Translations under genes and position numbers: made by a program
Assembly (NCBI RefSeq): GCF_001517625.2
Contig: NZ_LN999828.1
Location: 1,008,303 to 1,072,302, forward strand
Length of the DNA stretch: 64,000 nt
Direction of reading: 5' to 3'
Origin: Clostridium sp. AT4
Lineage (GTDB): Bacteria; Bacillota; Clostridia; Lachnospirales; Lachnospiraceae
The notes under the pieces: generated by a model
Databases searched by the model: none
Told to the model about the DNA's origin: nothing
Seen by the model: only the letters and a program-made list of their open reading frames with translations
In this document: one piece after another, positions 54,039 through 62,668 of the stretch
How the letters are laid out: each line of letters begins with the position of its first letter
Position numbering within the stretch: the stretch's first letter is position 1

Positions 54039-57000
54039 ATGATACGACAGAAAAAAACACATTCCAAAAAGAAAGGTGCTATAAGGCCGGGCCTTGTGAT
54101 TACTTCCCTTCTTCTTGCCGTCAGTATTGGAGTAACGGGAACGGCGGTTTATTTTAAAGATATAGTAAATCTGTATCTGGCAGCAGACCGTACCAGAGTA
54201 TCGGAAGAGGAGATGGAAAAGACAGCGCAGGAGAGTCAGCTTTTGTCTCACAGGATACAGGAAGAGGGAAGCGTACTCTTAAAAAACACCAAAGATACAC
54301 TTCCTCTTTCTGATTCGGTCCGCCAGGTAAATGTATTTGGCTGGGCGTCTACCCAGTGGCTGGGCGGAGGCTCCGGTTCCGGACGGATCACCCAGGTTAA
54401 GACGGATTTTCTGGCTGCCTTAAGGGATGCGGGGGTTTCTTATAATGAAGAACTGATAGGGATGTACCGTGAATTTCAGCCCAAACGTCCTTATAGTGAT
54501 ACCTTAAACAGCTGGCCGCAGGAATCCTGCCGCCTTTATGAACCTCATATTTCAGACCGGGAGTATTATACAGAGGAACTTTTAGACCATGCCAGAGACT
54601 ATTCGGACACAGCGATCGCTGTGATCGGCCGGTTTGCAGGCGAGAGTAATGACTGTCCCAAGGTACAGTATAAGCAGACAAAAAAAGGGGGAGAAATTAC
54701 AGAGGATCCAAACCGGACCTATCTGGATCTGTCTAAAGAGGAAGAGGATCTTTTGCGCTATCTGGGTGTAAGCTATAAAAATGTGATCCTTGTTTTAAAT
54801 ACGGGAAATGTGATGGCTCTGGGTGCGATCGAACGTCTTTCCGGCATTGATGCCTGCCTTTATGCAGGCCTTACGGGAGAATCAGGAGCGGGCGTACTGC
54901 CGGAAATCCTCTGGGGGCGCGTAAACCCTTCCGGACGGACAACGGATACCTGGGCTTATGATTTTTCCACAGCCGCCAGCTACGCCAATGCAGGAGGAGA
55001 GGGTGTGGGACGCTATACCAACGCAGAGACGCTCTATCCTGCAGATGGCACGAAATGCGGCAATCTGGGAGAAAATTTTGCCTATGACCAGGTTTCCTAT
55101 GTAGACTACGCAGAGGGAATCTATGTGGGCTATCGATGGTATGAGACAGCAGATGCACAGCATTTCTGGGATGGGGTAGAAAACAGATATGGGCAGGGCT
55201 ATGATGGAGTGGTTCAGTATCCGTTTGGATACGGCCTTTCCTATACGGAATTTCAATGGGAATTTTTGGAGGCTCCAAAGGAACAGACGGTTCCGGATCC
55301 ATTCGGAGAAATTTCTGTTATGGTCCGTGTCACGAATACGGGAAAACGGGCCGGTCAGGACGTGATCCAGCTGTATGTGTCGCCTCCGTATACTCCGGGG
55401 GGAATTGAGAAATCATCCGTTGCCCTAGCAGCCTATGCAAAAACATCGCTCCTTGAGCCGGGAGCCTGTGAAACTCTTACGCTTACCGTTCCTGTTTATT
55501 CCTTTGCTTCCTATGATGAAAAGGATGCAAATAAAAACGGATTTCAGGGTTATGAACTGGAGGCAGGCATATATGAGCTGTCTCTGCGCTCGGATGCCCA
55601 CCATCTGGCAGCCATGGATCAAAATACCATCCGTCTGTATGTACCGGCTGGAACGCTTTATGATACAGACCGGATCACAGGTGCTCCTGTTTTCAATAAA
55701 TTTACGGGGGAACAGGCTCAGGACGGTGTTTCCATAGACGGTTCTGATGCAGGAGGAGCGATCCATTATCTGAGCCGGGCTGATTTTAATAAAACCTTTC
55801 CAAAAGCCAATGTGCCGGTACGCCGTCTTTCTCATAAAGGGGCGGCCCTGAATCTGTATACCAAAGAACTGGCGGATACCTGGCATTCAGATGAGACATG
55901 GACTGCTTCAGATGAAGCGTTACGGGACAAAAGGTCTGTAAAAAAGCTTACGCTTATGGTAGAACGAATGGGAAGCCTTACAGATCTGGGATATGGACTT
56001 GGAAAAAACTGGGAAGATCCCAGATGGGAAGAGGTACTGGATCAGCTTACCTTTTCTGATATGGAAAAGCTCTTTCTGCATGGCTATGTAAAGACTGAGG
56101 CGTTATCTGTACTGGGAAAACCCTTAGCCAGAGAGGCAGACGGACCAGCCCAGATCGGAAGCTTTCACCAGATTCCGGCAGGAACTGGCTTCCCCAATGC
56201 CGGCATACTGGCTCAGACCTGGAATAACGCATTGGCCCGGGAAATGGGAAGAGCAATTGCAAAAGAAGCAGGCCAGTTTGGTTACAGCGGCTGGTATGCT
56301 CCTGCGGTGAACCTTCACCGCAGCCCCTTTGACGGAAGAAATTATGAATATTATTCGGAGGATCCCTTGATCTCAGGCCATATGGGTGGTCTTGTAGTGA
56401 GGGGAAGCCTGGATATGGGCGTATATTGCTATGTAAAGCATTTGATCTGCAATGATCAGGAATCGGGAATTTACCGGGACGGCATTTATACCTGGATGAC
56501 AGAGCAGACGCTCAGGGAACTGTATCTAAAGCCCTTCCAGATGCTGGTTCAGGATTATGGAGCAACTGGCTTTATGACAGCCTATAACCGGATCGGAGCG
56601 GTGTGGGCCGGGGGGAGCCAGGCCCTTTTAACCGGAATCCTTAAAGAGGAATGGGGCTTTCATGGAGCCATTGTCACAGATTATGCGGATCACCATAAAT
56701 ATATGAACGGGGATCAGGCTCTGCGGGCCGGAGGAAGCCTGTGGATGGATGGGATTTTAAATGATGGAAAATTCCGCTTCCTGACGGAGGAAAATGAGGC
56801 TTTCTATTATCATGCTCTTCGCAGAACCTCCAAAGAGGTGCTCTATATGTATTTGAATGCCAGAGCGGAAAACAGAGAGTACAGCCAGAGGATGGGAGAC
56901 CCCGGTCTTTTAAAGCCGGTGATTTATCCTGCCTTTCCTCTGTGGGGAGCCGCATTAGGCACTTTTGATCTTATGGCGGCATCTGCCTTTCTTTTCTGTC

Positions 57001-57047
57001 TCAGACGGACAAAGAAACCAGAAAAAAAGAAGAAAAGAAGAGAGTAA
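54039..57047 (+). CDS. GH3 glycoside hydrolase with swapped domain order and membrane anchors
   Basis: 1002 aa from ATG 54039 (AGGAG 9 nt upstream). A positively charged start and one hydrophobic helix (PGLVITSLLLAVSIGVTGTA) place the rest outside. The domain normally C-terminal in GH3 comes first (GSVLLKNTKDTLPL; GGGSGSGRITQVKT), then a fibronectin-III-like domain (about 395-500), then the catalytic barrel with EADGPAQIG, NLHRSPFDGRNYEYYSEDP and VTDYADHH, whose Asp881 is the likely nucleophile. A second hydrophobic segment and a Lys/Arg tail end the protein. Swapped GH3 enzymes are known, e.g. in Ruminococcus. Probably a cell-surface beta-glucosidase or xylosidase; substrate not determined. 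Confidence 0.88.
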   Translation: MIRQKKTHSKKKGAIRPGLVITSLLLAVSIGVTGTAVYFKDIVNLYLAADRTRVSEEEMEKTAQESQLLSHRIQEEGSVLLKNTKDTLPLSDSVRQVNVFGWASTQWLGGGSGSGRITQVKTDFLAALRDAGVSYNEELIGMYREFQPKRPYSDTLNSWPQESCRLYEPHISDREYYTEELLDHARDYSDTAIAVIGRFAGESNDCPKVQYKQTKKGGEITEDPNRTYLDLSKEEEDLLRYLGVSYKNVILVLNTGNVMALGAIERLSGIDACLYAGLTGESGAGVLPEILWGRVNPSGRTTDTWAYDFSTAASYANAGGEGVGRYTNAETLYPADGTKCGNLGENFAYDQVSYVDYAEGIYVGYRWYETADAQHFWDGVENRYGQGYDGVVQYPFGYGLSYTEFQWEFLEAPKEQTVPDPFGEISVMVRVTNTGKRAGQDVIQLYVSPPYTPGGIEKSSVALAAYAKTSLLEPGACETLTLTVPVYSFASYDEKDANKNGFQGYELEAGIYELSLRSDAHHLAAMDQNTIRLYVPAGTLYDTDRITGAPVFNKFTGEQAQDGVSIDGSDAGGAIHYLSRADFNKTFPKANVPVRRLSHKGAALNLYTKELADTWHSDETWTASDEALRDKRSVKKLTLMVERMGSLTDLGYGLGKNWEDPRWEEVLDQLTFSDMEKLFLHGYVKTEALSVLGKPLAREADGPAQIGSFHQIPAGTGFPNAGILAQTWNNALAREMGRAIAKEAGQFGYSGWYAPAVNLHRSPFDGRNYEYYSEDPLISGHMGGLVVRGSLDMGVYCYVKHLICNDQESGIYRDGIYTWMTEQTLRELYLKPFQMLVQDYGATGFMTAYNRIGAVWAGGSQALLTGILKEEWGFHGAIVTDYADHHKYMNGDQALRAGGSLWMDGILNDGKFRFLTEENEAFYYHALRRTSKEVLYMYLNARAENREYSQRMGDPGLLKPVIYPAFPLWGAALGTFDLMAASAFLFCLRRTKKPEKKKKRRE

Positions 57048-57051
57048 AAAA

Positions 57052-58032
57052 ATGGAAGAGACAAAAAATCATAAAGATACAACCCTGTCCCGGCTTCCGG
57101 TGATGATCTGCCTGGCTGTCGTCTGTACCTTTTTGTGGGGAAGCGCCACTCCAGCCATAAAGATCGGCTATGAACAATTCCACATCGAAGGTACGGATTC
57201 ATGGAGTATTATCGTGTTTGCCGGACTTCGCTTTTTGCTTGCCGGATTGATGGTGATCGGCTTTTACTGTATACAAAAAAAGAGGCTGATCCTGCCTCCG
57301 GCGGGAGCAGGAAGCTGCATTTTAAAGCTCTGCCTATGTCAGACGGTGCTCCAGTATTACTTCTTTTATATGGGGCTGGTTTATGTAACAGGGGTTCATG
57401 GGGCGATCATAACAGGTACCAATGTATTTCTTTCAATCCTGATCGCCTGCCTTCTGTTTGGATATGAACAGCTTACAGGAAGAAAGCTGCTTGGCTGCTT
57501 GTTTGGACTGGCAGGCATTGTATTGGTCAACCTTTCCGGACAGACATCCGAAGGGCTGTTTGATGTATCCTTCCGGGGAGAAGGCTTTGTATTTATTGCA
57601 CAGATTTTTTATGCTTTATCCGGCGCATTGGTAAAACGCTACTCCAAACAGTATGACGTAGTTGTTTTAAGCGGATATCAGTTTACCATGGGAGGGATCA
57701 TTTTGATCTTGATCGGACTTGGCTGCGGAGGAAGAGTTGATCTTATGGCAGGAGCTGAAGCTGTGGTTCTTCTTCTGTATTTGGGGCTGATCTCTGCTGT
57801 GGCCTATACGCTTTGGAGTATTCTTTTAAAATACAATCCGGTCAGCCGTGTAACTGTTTTTGGCTTTATGATCCCGGTCTTTGGAGTTTTGCTGTCAGCC
57901 GTTTTTTTAGGGGAAAGCAGCCAGGCTTTATCATGGAATGTACTGGCAGCGCTGATTTTGGTAAGTCTTGGAATTTTTGTTGTAAATACATCGGAAAAGC
58001 CGGAAAAAAAAGACGGAACGGAAGGAAAATAA
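57052..58032 (+). CDS. DMT superfamily EamA transporter
   Basis: 326 aa from ATG 57052, 5 nt after the GH3 stop. Ten predicted membrane helices in two EamA repeats; CTFLWGSATPAIKIGYE at the start of helix one and QTVLQYYFFYMGLVYVTG are typical drug/metabolite transporter sequences. Likely exports or imports a small metabolite; placement after a glycosidase does not prove sugar transport. Confidence 0.9.
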   Translation: MEETKNHKDTTLSRLPVMICLAVVCTFLWGSATPAIKIGYEQFHIEGTDSWSIIVFAGLRFLLAGLMVIGFYCIQKKRLILPPAGAGSCILKLCLCQTVLQYYFFYMGLVYVTGVHGAIITGTNVFLSILIACLLFGYEQLTGRKLLGCLFGLAGIVLVNLSGQTSEGLFDVSFRGEGFVFIAQIFYALSGALVKRYSKQYDVVVLSGYQFTMGGIILILIGLGCGGRVDLMAGAEAVVLLLYLGLISAVAYTLWSILLKYNPVSRVTVFGFMIPVFGVLLSAVFLGESSQALSWNVLAALILVSLGIFVVNTSEKPEKKDGTEGK

Positions 58033-58034
58033 AT

Positions 58035-58481
58035 TTGGAAGAGATAATAAATATTACAGAAAACAAAAAGAAGTATTTAGAGCTTTTGCTTCTGGGGGAT
58101 GAGAAAGAAGAAATGATTGACCGGTATCTGGAACGCGGAGATATGTATGTTTTAAAAACGCCCTTAGGGATGGCTCTCTGTGTAGTGACAGATGAGGGAG
58201 ATGGGGTATTAGAGCTTAAAAACATCGCGGTGGAGCCGGTGTGCCAGAAAAAGGGATATGGGCGCAGGCTGATCCGTTTTATCTGTCAGAAATATAAAAA
58301 TCAGTTCCATACCCTTCAGGCAGGAACGGGAGACAGCCCTCTTACAGTGCCGTTTTACGAGCACTGCGGCTTTATACGGGGATCTGTGATTCCGCATTTT
58401 TTCATGGATCACTATGACCATCCGATTTATGAGGGAGGAAAACAGCTGGACGACATGATTTACTTCCAGCTTAAGCTTTAA
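58035..58481 (+). CDS. GNAT family N-acetyltransferase
   Basis: 148 aa from a TTG start, chosen because GAAGGAA is 7 nt upstream and the frame before it overlaps the transporter. The acetyl-CoA-binding core is LKNIAVEPVCQKKGYGRRLI with the Gln/Arg-x-x-Gly-x-Gly-type loop, followed by YEHCGFIRGSVIPHFFMDHY. Close to the YvbK-like proteins. Substrate unknown. Confidence 0.85.
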   Translation: MEEIINITENKKKYLELLLLGDEKEEMIDRYLERGDMYVLKTPLGMALCVVTDEGDGVLELKNIAVEPVCQKKGYGRRLIRFICQKYKNQFHTLQAGTGDSPLTVPFYEHCGFIRGSVIPHFFMDHYDHPIYEGGKQLDDMIYFQLKL

Positions 58482-58505
58482 AAACAAAGGGGAGGAAGAA
58501 ACAGG

Positions 58506-59129
58506 ATGATTGACCGAAATGATATGCTGGAGCTGACCCGCAGGCTAACGCCGGAGCGTTCTTCTGTGGGCCGGATTGCCGGAGCGTACTTTGATGCAGA
58601 GGGCTATGTGGACGGTACCTTTAATATCAATTTCTTAAAGCTTTCCGTACCGGAGAGGAAAAAGAACCTTTCCATCGCCAAGACTGTGCTTTTTTCTGAG
58701 ACAAATTCTCTGCTAAAGGAATATACGCTTACCAAAGAAGCCAGACGGCCGGGAGGATTGTGGCAGCTTTTAAGCGCCATTAAGGAATGCGGCATGAAAA
58801 ATGACGCCTATACGGATCTGTTTTATGAGATTTTAGGAGAGAAATACCGTCCGGACGGTCCATGGTCCTGCTTCCTTTTTCATGGCCGATACGATGTGCC
58901 GGTAAAAGGGCTGGATAAAGCGTGGATGGAAGGTTCTGAAGAGGTGTACGAATACCTGATCTGCGCTATCAGCCCTTTAACCGGAGAATATGAGCCGGGA
59001 GAGCCGGAGTTTGGCTTTTTATACCCGGCTTTTAAAGAGCGGGGCGCCGCCCTGAATTTTGTAAATCTCTTTGAAAAGGATCCGAACCGGCCTCACAGGG
59101 AGCTTACAGAGTGGTTTTTAAAGGGATGA
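58506..59129 (+). CDS. DUF4317-like protein (short form)
   Basis: 207 aa soluble protein. RLTPERSSVGRIAGAYFDAE at the N-terminus and YEYLICAISPLTGEYEPGE in the middle resemble the clostridial DUF4317 family, whose members are usually near 380-400 aa; the C-terminal half is lacking. The gene ends with a normal stop and shows no obvious frameshift continuation. Function unknown. Preceded by GGGGAGGAAG. Confidence 0.65.
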   Translation: MIDRNDMLELTRRLTPERSSVGRIAGAYFDAEGYVDGTFNINFLKLSVPERKKNLSIAKTVLFSETNSLLKEYTLTKEARRPGGLWQLLSAIKECGMKNDAYTDLFYEILGEKYRPDGPWSCFLFHGRYDVPVKGLDKAWMEGSEEVYEYLICAISPLTGEYEPGEPEFGFLYPAFKERGAALNFVNLFEKDPNRPHRELTEWFLKG

Positions 59130-59151
59130 AAATGAAAAAGGAAACAAAACC

Positions 59152-60918
59152 ATGAAAAAATATATCCGAACCAAAACACTGCGCGTTCAGCTGATGCGCT
59201 ATCATTTTCTGATCATATGCCTGATTGCAACCTTTGTAAGTATCTGTACCTACATAACTGCGAACCAGAAAACTCTGGAGGTGGCAAAAAATTCTCAGAA
59301 ACACCATGTAGAAAGTATTTCCTACCGAAGCCGGCTGGCATATGAGGAAATGCTCAATATTATCTTAAACTGTACAGAGCGGAAAACCTTTGATCTGTCC
59401 GGAATCAACGGAGGACATACCTCAGGAGCCAGAAAACTCGGACTGGATTATGCGGAGCTTATAAGAGATTACTGTGCGATTACAGAGTACGGAAACTATA
59501 TTGTAAAGCTGTCTGTCTTTGACGATCAGGGGAATCTGGTTCAGACGGGATCTTCATTTGGAAGCACAGATGATGCACAGGGGATCATAGAGAGCGGCTG
59601 GCTGGATCGGGAGCTTGAAAAAACCATGGACCGTTATCAGCTGGATCTGGAATCATCTCCATTTTCCCAGTATGAGGGAAATATCCTTCCAATTGCCAGG
59701 AAGCTGGAGCATTCTGGCTCCGGCGGCTGGGCGGTGCTGTGTCTTTCTACGGATCTCTTTAAGGATATGCTTTTGGACACGGCAAACGGACAGGAAACGG
59801 TGATCGTAACTGCGGCCGGAGACCGGATTGCTTCTATTGAAGAACCGGGGGAACACAGAGAGGAAAATGACCGGATTATCCGCAGTCTTCAGGAGCAGAA
59901 AAAGGATAAAGGGCTGCTGGAAATGAAGGTTCATGGGAAAGACAGTCTAGTAACATATGAGATTTATGATAAAAGCGGGATCATGGTATATGAAACCATG
60001 CCCTTAGATGAGCTTTCCAATGACCGGATGATGATTGTACAGACTGTAGTGATCATGTTTTTGGCCTGTTTGATTTTTGGACTTCTGTTATCCGCGCGGA
60101 TTACAAAGCAGATAAAAAAGCCTATTGACCGCCTGACTGCTCACATTGAAACCATTGCGGCGGGAAATTTTATCAGGGACGATTCGATAGAAGGCGAGGA
60201 TGAAATCGGCCGTGTAGGCTGTGTGGTAAATGATATGGCTCTGCGGATCAAAGAACTGATGGATCAGCAGCTGAAGGCAGAAAAAGAAAAGGGAGATTTA
60301 GAACTTAAGATGCTCCAGGCCCAGATCAATCCTCATTTTCTTTACAACACGCTGGATTCCATCCGCTGGATCGCAGTGATCCAGAAAAACAGCGGCATTG
60401 TAAAAATGGTGACCGCCTTATCAGGCCTTCTTAAAAACATGGCAAAAGGCTTTAATGAAAAAGTGACTCTGAAAAAAGAACTGGAATTTTTAAATGACTA
60501 TGTAACCATCGAAAAGGTAAAGTATGTGGAGCTGTTTGATCTGGAAATACAGGTGGATGATCCCGGGCTTTATGAAGCAAAGGTGATTAAGCTGACACTG
60601 CAGCCTCTGGTGGAAAATGCTATTTTCAACGGGATTGAACCAAAGGGCCGTCATGGAATTATCAAAATCCGGGCATCCAGACAAGAGGATATGCTGGTTC
60701 TTACCGTGTGGGATAACGGTGTGGGGATTCCAGAGGAACGGTTAAAAACACTTCTTGAGAATACAGAAAAAGTAAAGGGAAATTCCATGAGCGGGATCGG
60801 GCTTCCCAACGTAGACCGCCGGATCAAGTTAAATTATGGGGAGTCCTATGGCCTGATGATTGACAGCACAGAGGGAAAATTTACGGAAATTACCGTTACC
60901 ATGCCGCTGGAATTTTAA
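59152..60918 (+). CDS. Sensor histidine kinase (YesM type)
   Basis: 588 aa. Membrane helix 1 (about 20-40), an extracytoplasmic sensor domain (about 41-290), helix 2 (about 299-322), HAMP, then a His-kinase domain with phospho-acceptor His395 in QINPHFLYNTLDSIRW, N-box PLVENAIFNGI, DNGVGIPEERL and GIGLPNVDRRI. These pair with AraC-type regulators to sense sugars or peptides. Its partner gene, 27 nt downstream, is interrupted, so signalling is probably lost. Confidence 0.93.
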   Translation: MKKYIRTKTLRVQLMRYHFLIICLIATFVSICTYITANQKTLEVAKNSQKHHVESISYRSRLAYEEMLNIILNCTERKTFDLSGINGGHTSGARKLGLDYAELIRDYCAITEYGNYIVKLSVFDDQGNLVQTGSSFGSTDDAQGIIESGWLDRELEKTMDRYQLDLESSPFSQYEGNILPIARKLEHSGSGGWAVLCLSTDLFKDMLLDTANGQETVIVTAAGDRIASIEEPGEHREENDRIIRSLQEQKKDKGLLEMKVHGKDSLVTYEIYDKSGIMVYETMPLDELSNDRMMIVQTVVIMFLACLIFGLLLSARITKQIKKPIDRLTAHIETIAAGNFIRDDSIEGEDEIGRVGCVVNDMALRIKELMDQQLKAEKEKGDLELKMLQAQINPHFLYNTLDSIRWIAVIQKNSGIVKMVTALSGLLKNMAKGFNEKVTLKKELEFLNDYVTIEKVKYVELFDLEIQVDDPGLYEAKVIKLTLQPLVENAIFNGIEPKGRHGIIKIRASRQEDMLVLTVWDNGVGIPEERLKTLLENTEKVKGNSMSGIGLPNVDRRIKLNYGESYGLMIDSTEGKFTEITVTMPLEF

Positions 60919-60945
60919 AATATAAATGCAACAGGGGGAAGAGGA

Positions 60946-61947
60946 ATGTATCAGATTATGATTGTGGATGATGAGCCGCTGATTCTTGCAGGAATCGCCT
61001 CTCTTTTAGACTGGGAAAAGCAGGAGTGTGTGATCGCCGGAAAGGCAGGGAACGGACAACAGGCCTTAAAGCTGATGGAGGAACAGAGACCGGATATTGT
61101 GATCACAGATATTAAGATGCCGGGAATGGATGGAATCTCCTTTATGAAGGCTGTAAAGGAACGGGGCTGGGATGATATTGTTTTTATCATTCTCACCAAT
61201 CTGGAGGAATTTAACCTGGCTCGTCAGGCGCTGTCTTTAGGAGCCGTAGAATATCTGGTAAAAATGGAACTGACAGAGGAGAAACTTTCAGAGGCTTTAA
61301 AGCTTGCAAAAGAGCGCTGCGAATTGACACGGCTTGCAAATGAAAAAGCGTCCCCGGGCTTTCCCTCCAAAGCAGACCGGATCCGCCGTTTGATCGAGCA
61401 GCTTCTGGTCGGAGATGAGCCCGCAGAAGGGTTTAAGGAGGCAGAGGAGACGCTTAAGGAGCCAGTGCTTGTGATTATCAGCTTCAATTACGGGTTTGAG
61501 GGTTTTTCGGAGGGATTTACCCGAGAAGACCAGAAAAAAGTGATTTCCTTTGCAGAAAATATTATCGGTCAGATGACAGGAGGTTATTTCGACAGCAGCT
61601 GTCTGGTGCGCCGGGAGCTGGACAGCCTGGTGCTTGTACTGTCTGCTGCAGGAGTGGAAAATTATCAGACGGTCATCCGAAGTCTGGGCGAAAAAATCCG
61701 GTCTGTGGTAAAGGATTACTTTGAGGTGCCGGTATCCGTGGCAGTCAGCACCAGAAAGGAAAGCCTGCGTGAATTTCCGGCCCTGCTCTATGAGGCCATG
61801 AGCGCTACCAGCTATTATTTCGGCCATTCCGGAGATCCGGTAGTCTTTTATTCCAGACAGTGTGAAACAGATGTAGGACGGATTTTGCGGACATTCAAAA
61901 TAAAAAAGAATGTGGAGGTAACAGACAATGGCAAAATCATTATTTGA
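60946..61947 (+). pseudogene. Response regulator (YesN type), truncated by a mobile element
   Basis: 333 codons remain. The receiver is intact: acidic pocket D8/D9, phospho-acceptor Asp55 in TDIKMPGMDG, and Lys near 106. A linker domain follows to about residue 310. YesN-type proteins then carry two AraC helix-turn-helix motifs (total near 500 aa); none is present. Instead the frame passes into element DNA around 61880-61927 and ends inside tnpV. It could bind phosphate but not DNA. Confidence 0.85.
61880..61930. mobile_element. Probable left junction of the tet(O)-carrying element
   Basis: Response-regulator-like sequence stops here and tnpV starts at 61928. The exact base is not determined; no obvious inverted repeat is seen. 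The element continues past the window end. Confidence 0.6.
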
Positions 61948-62302
61948 GGAACTGGGCGGCAAATACGAAAGGCAAGGGGATTATTTGATACCGTGCTTAA
62001 CTGTACCCGCCGAAGAAGAACAGGCAATAGGCATCTGGGGGCAACGGCATTTAGATTATCTAAAACAGTACCGTAAAGTTACATACACCAATCTTCTTAC
62101 AAGCGGCAGGCTAAACGCCTACCTTGCCGACATCAACAGACAGGCACAGGAACGCTTTGAAAGGCTCATAGAGGGTATGAAACAGGCACAGGGCATAACG
62201 GAACAGCTAAAGGCAGAAAACGCCTTAGAATGGACAGGATGCCTCAATAACATAAGGGCTTGTGCGAGGGAGATTGTGGAAAAGGAAATTATTTTTGCAT
62301 AA
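61928..62302 (+). CDS. tnpV: TnpV-family transposon-encoded protein
   Basis: 124 aa. Starts MAKSLFEELGGKYERQGDYL and contains RHLDYLKQYRKVTYTNLLTS, matching TnpV proteins found on clostridial mobilisable elements such as Tn4451-like ones. Function unproven. GTGGAGG precedes the ATG. It begins inside the remains of the response regulator frame. Confidence 0.85.
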   Translation: MAKSLFEELGGKYERQGDYLIPCLTVPAEEEQAIGIWGQRHLDYLKQYRKVTYTNLLTSGRLNAYLADINRQAQERFERLIEGMKQAQGITEQLKAENALEWTGCLNNIRACAREIVEKEIIFA

Positions 62303-62313
62303 ACAGATGATTA

Positions 62314-62346
62314 GTGGCAGGGGGAAATCCTGCCGCTTTTTCTGCT
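62314..62346 (+). terminator. Terminator after tnpV
   Basis: GTGGCAGG and CCTGCCGC pair over 8 bp with a short loop, then TTTTT. Confidence 0.8.
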
Positions 62347-62359
62347 TTAGTTTGTCAGC

Positions 62360-62388
62360 TTGACAAATAAAGGGTTAAGGAATATAAT
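62360..62388 (+). promoter_or_regulatory. Consensus promoter of the tetracycline-resistance gene
   Basis: TTGACA (62360-62365), 17-bp spacer, TATAAT (62383-62388): a perfect match to the housekeeping consensus. Confidence 0.9.
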
Positions 62389-62420
62389 TAGATTCAGTAT
62401 TATACAAGGAGTTAATAAAT

Positions 62421-62444
62421 ATGCGGCAAGGTATTCTTAAATAA
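62421..62444 (+). CDS. Leader peptide of the tet gene
   Basis: Seven codons, MRQGILK, with AAGGAG 9 nt upstream. Its 3' half is the left arm of the first attenuator hairpin, so ribosome movement on it can set which hairpin forms, as established for tet(M)-type attenuation. Confidence 0.75.
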   Translation: MRQGILK

Positions 62445-62632
62445 ACTGTCAATTTGATAGTGGGAACAAAAAGTAGCAGTCCCGTTTCACTTTTAATATG
62501 GGGCTTAGTTTTTTGTACCCAGTTTAAGAATACTTTTATCATGTAATTTTATATGCCCGAAAACATATAAGTGTTTTGGGGCTATTGGAGTTATTTACCC
62601 AGTGATAGGAGTATTTATCACTGGGTATTTTT
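62431..62632 (+). promoter_or_regulatory. Transcription attenuator of the tet gene
   Basis: Two terminators. GTATTCTTAAA (62431-62441) pairs with TTTAAGAATAC (62523-62533), then TTTTAT. TACCCAGTGATA (62596-62607) pairs with TATCACTGGGTA (62616-62627), then TTTTTAT. Slowed ribosomes under tetracycline would favour read-through into tet. The arrangement closely resembles the tet(M) leader of Tn916. Confidence 0.85.
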
Positions 62633-62668
62633 ATGCCCTTTTTTGGGTGTTGATAGGAGGAAAATCAC

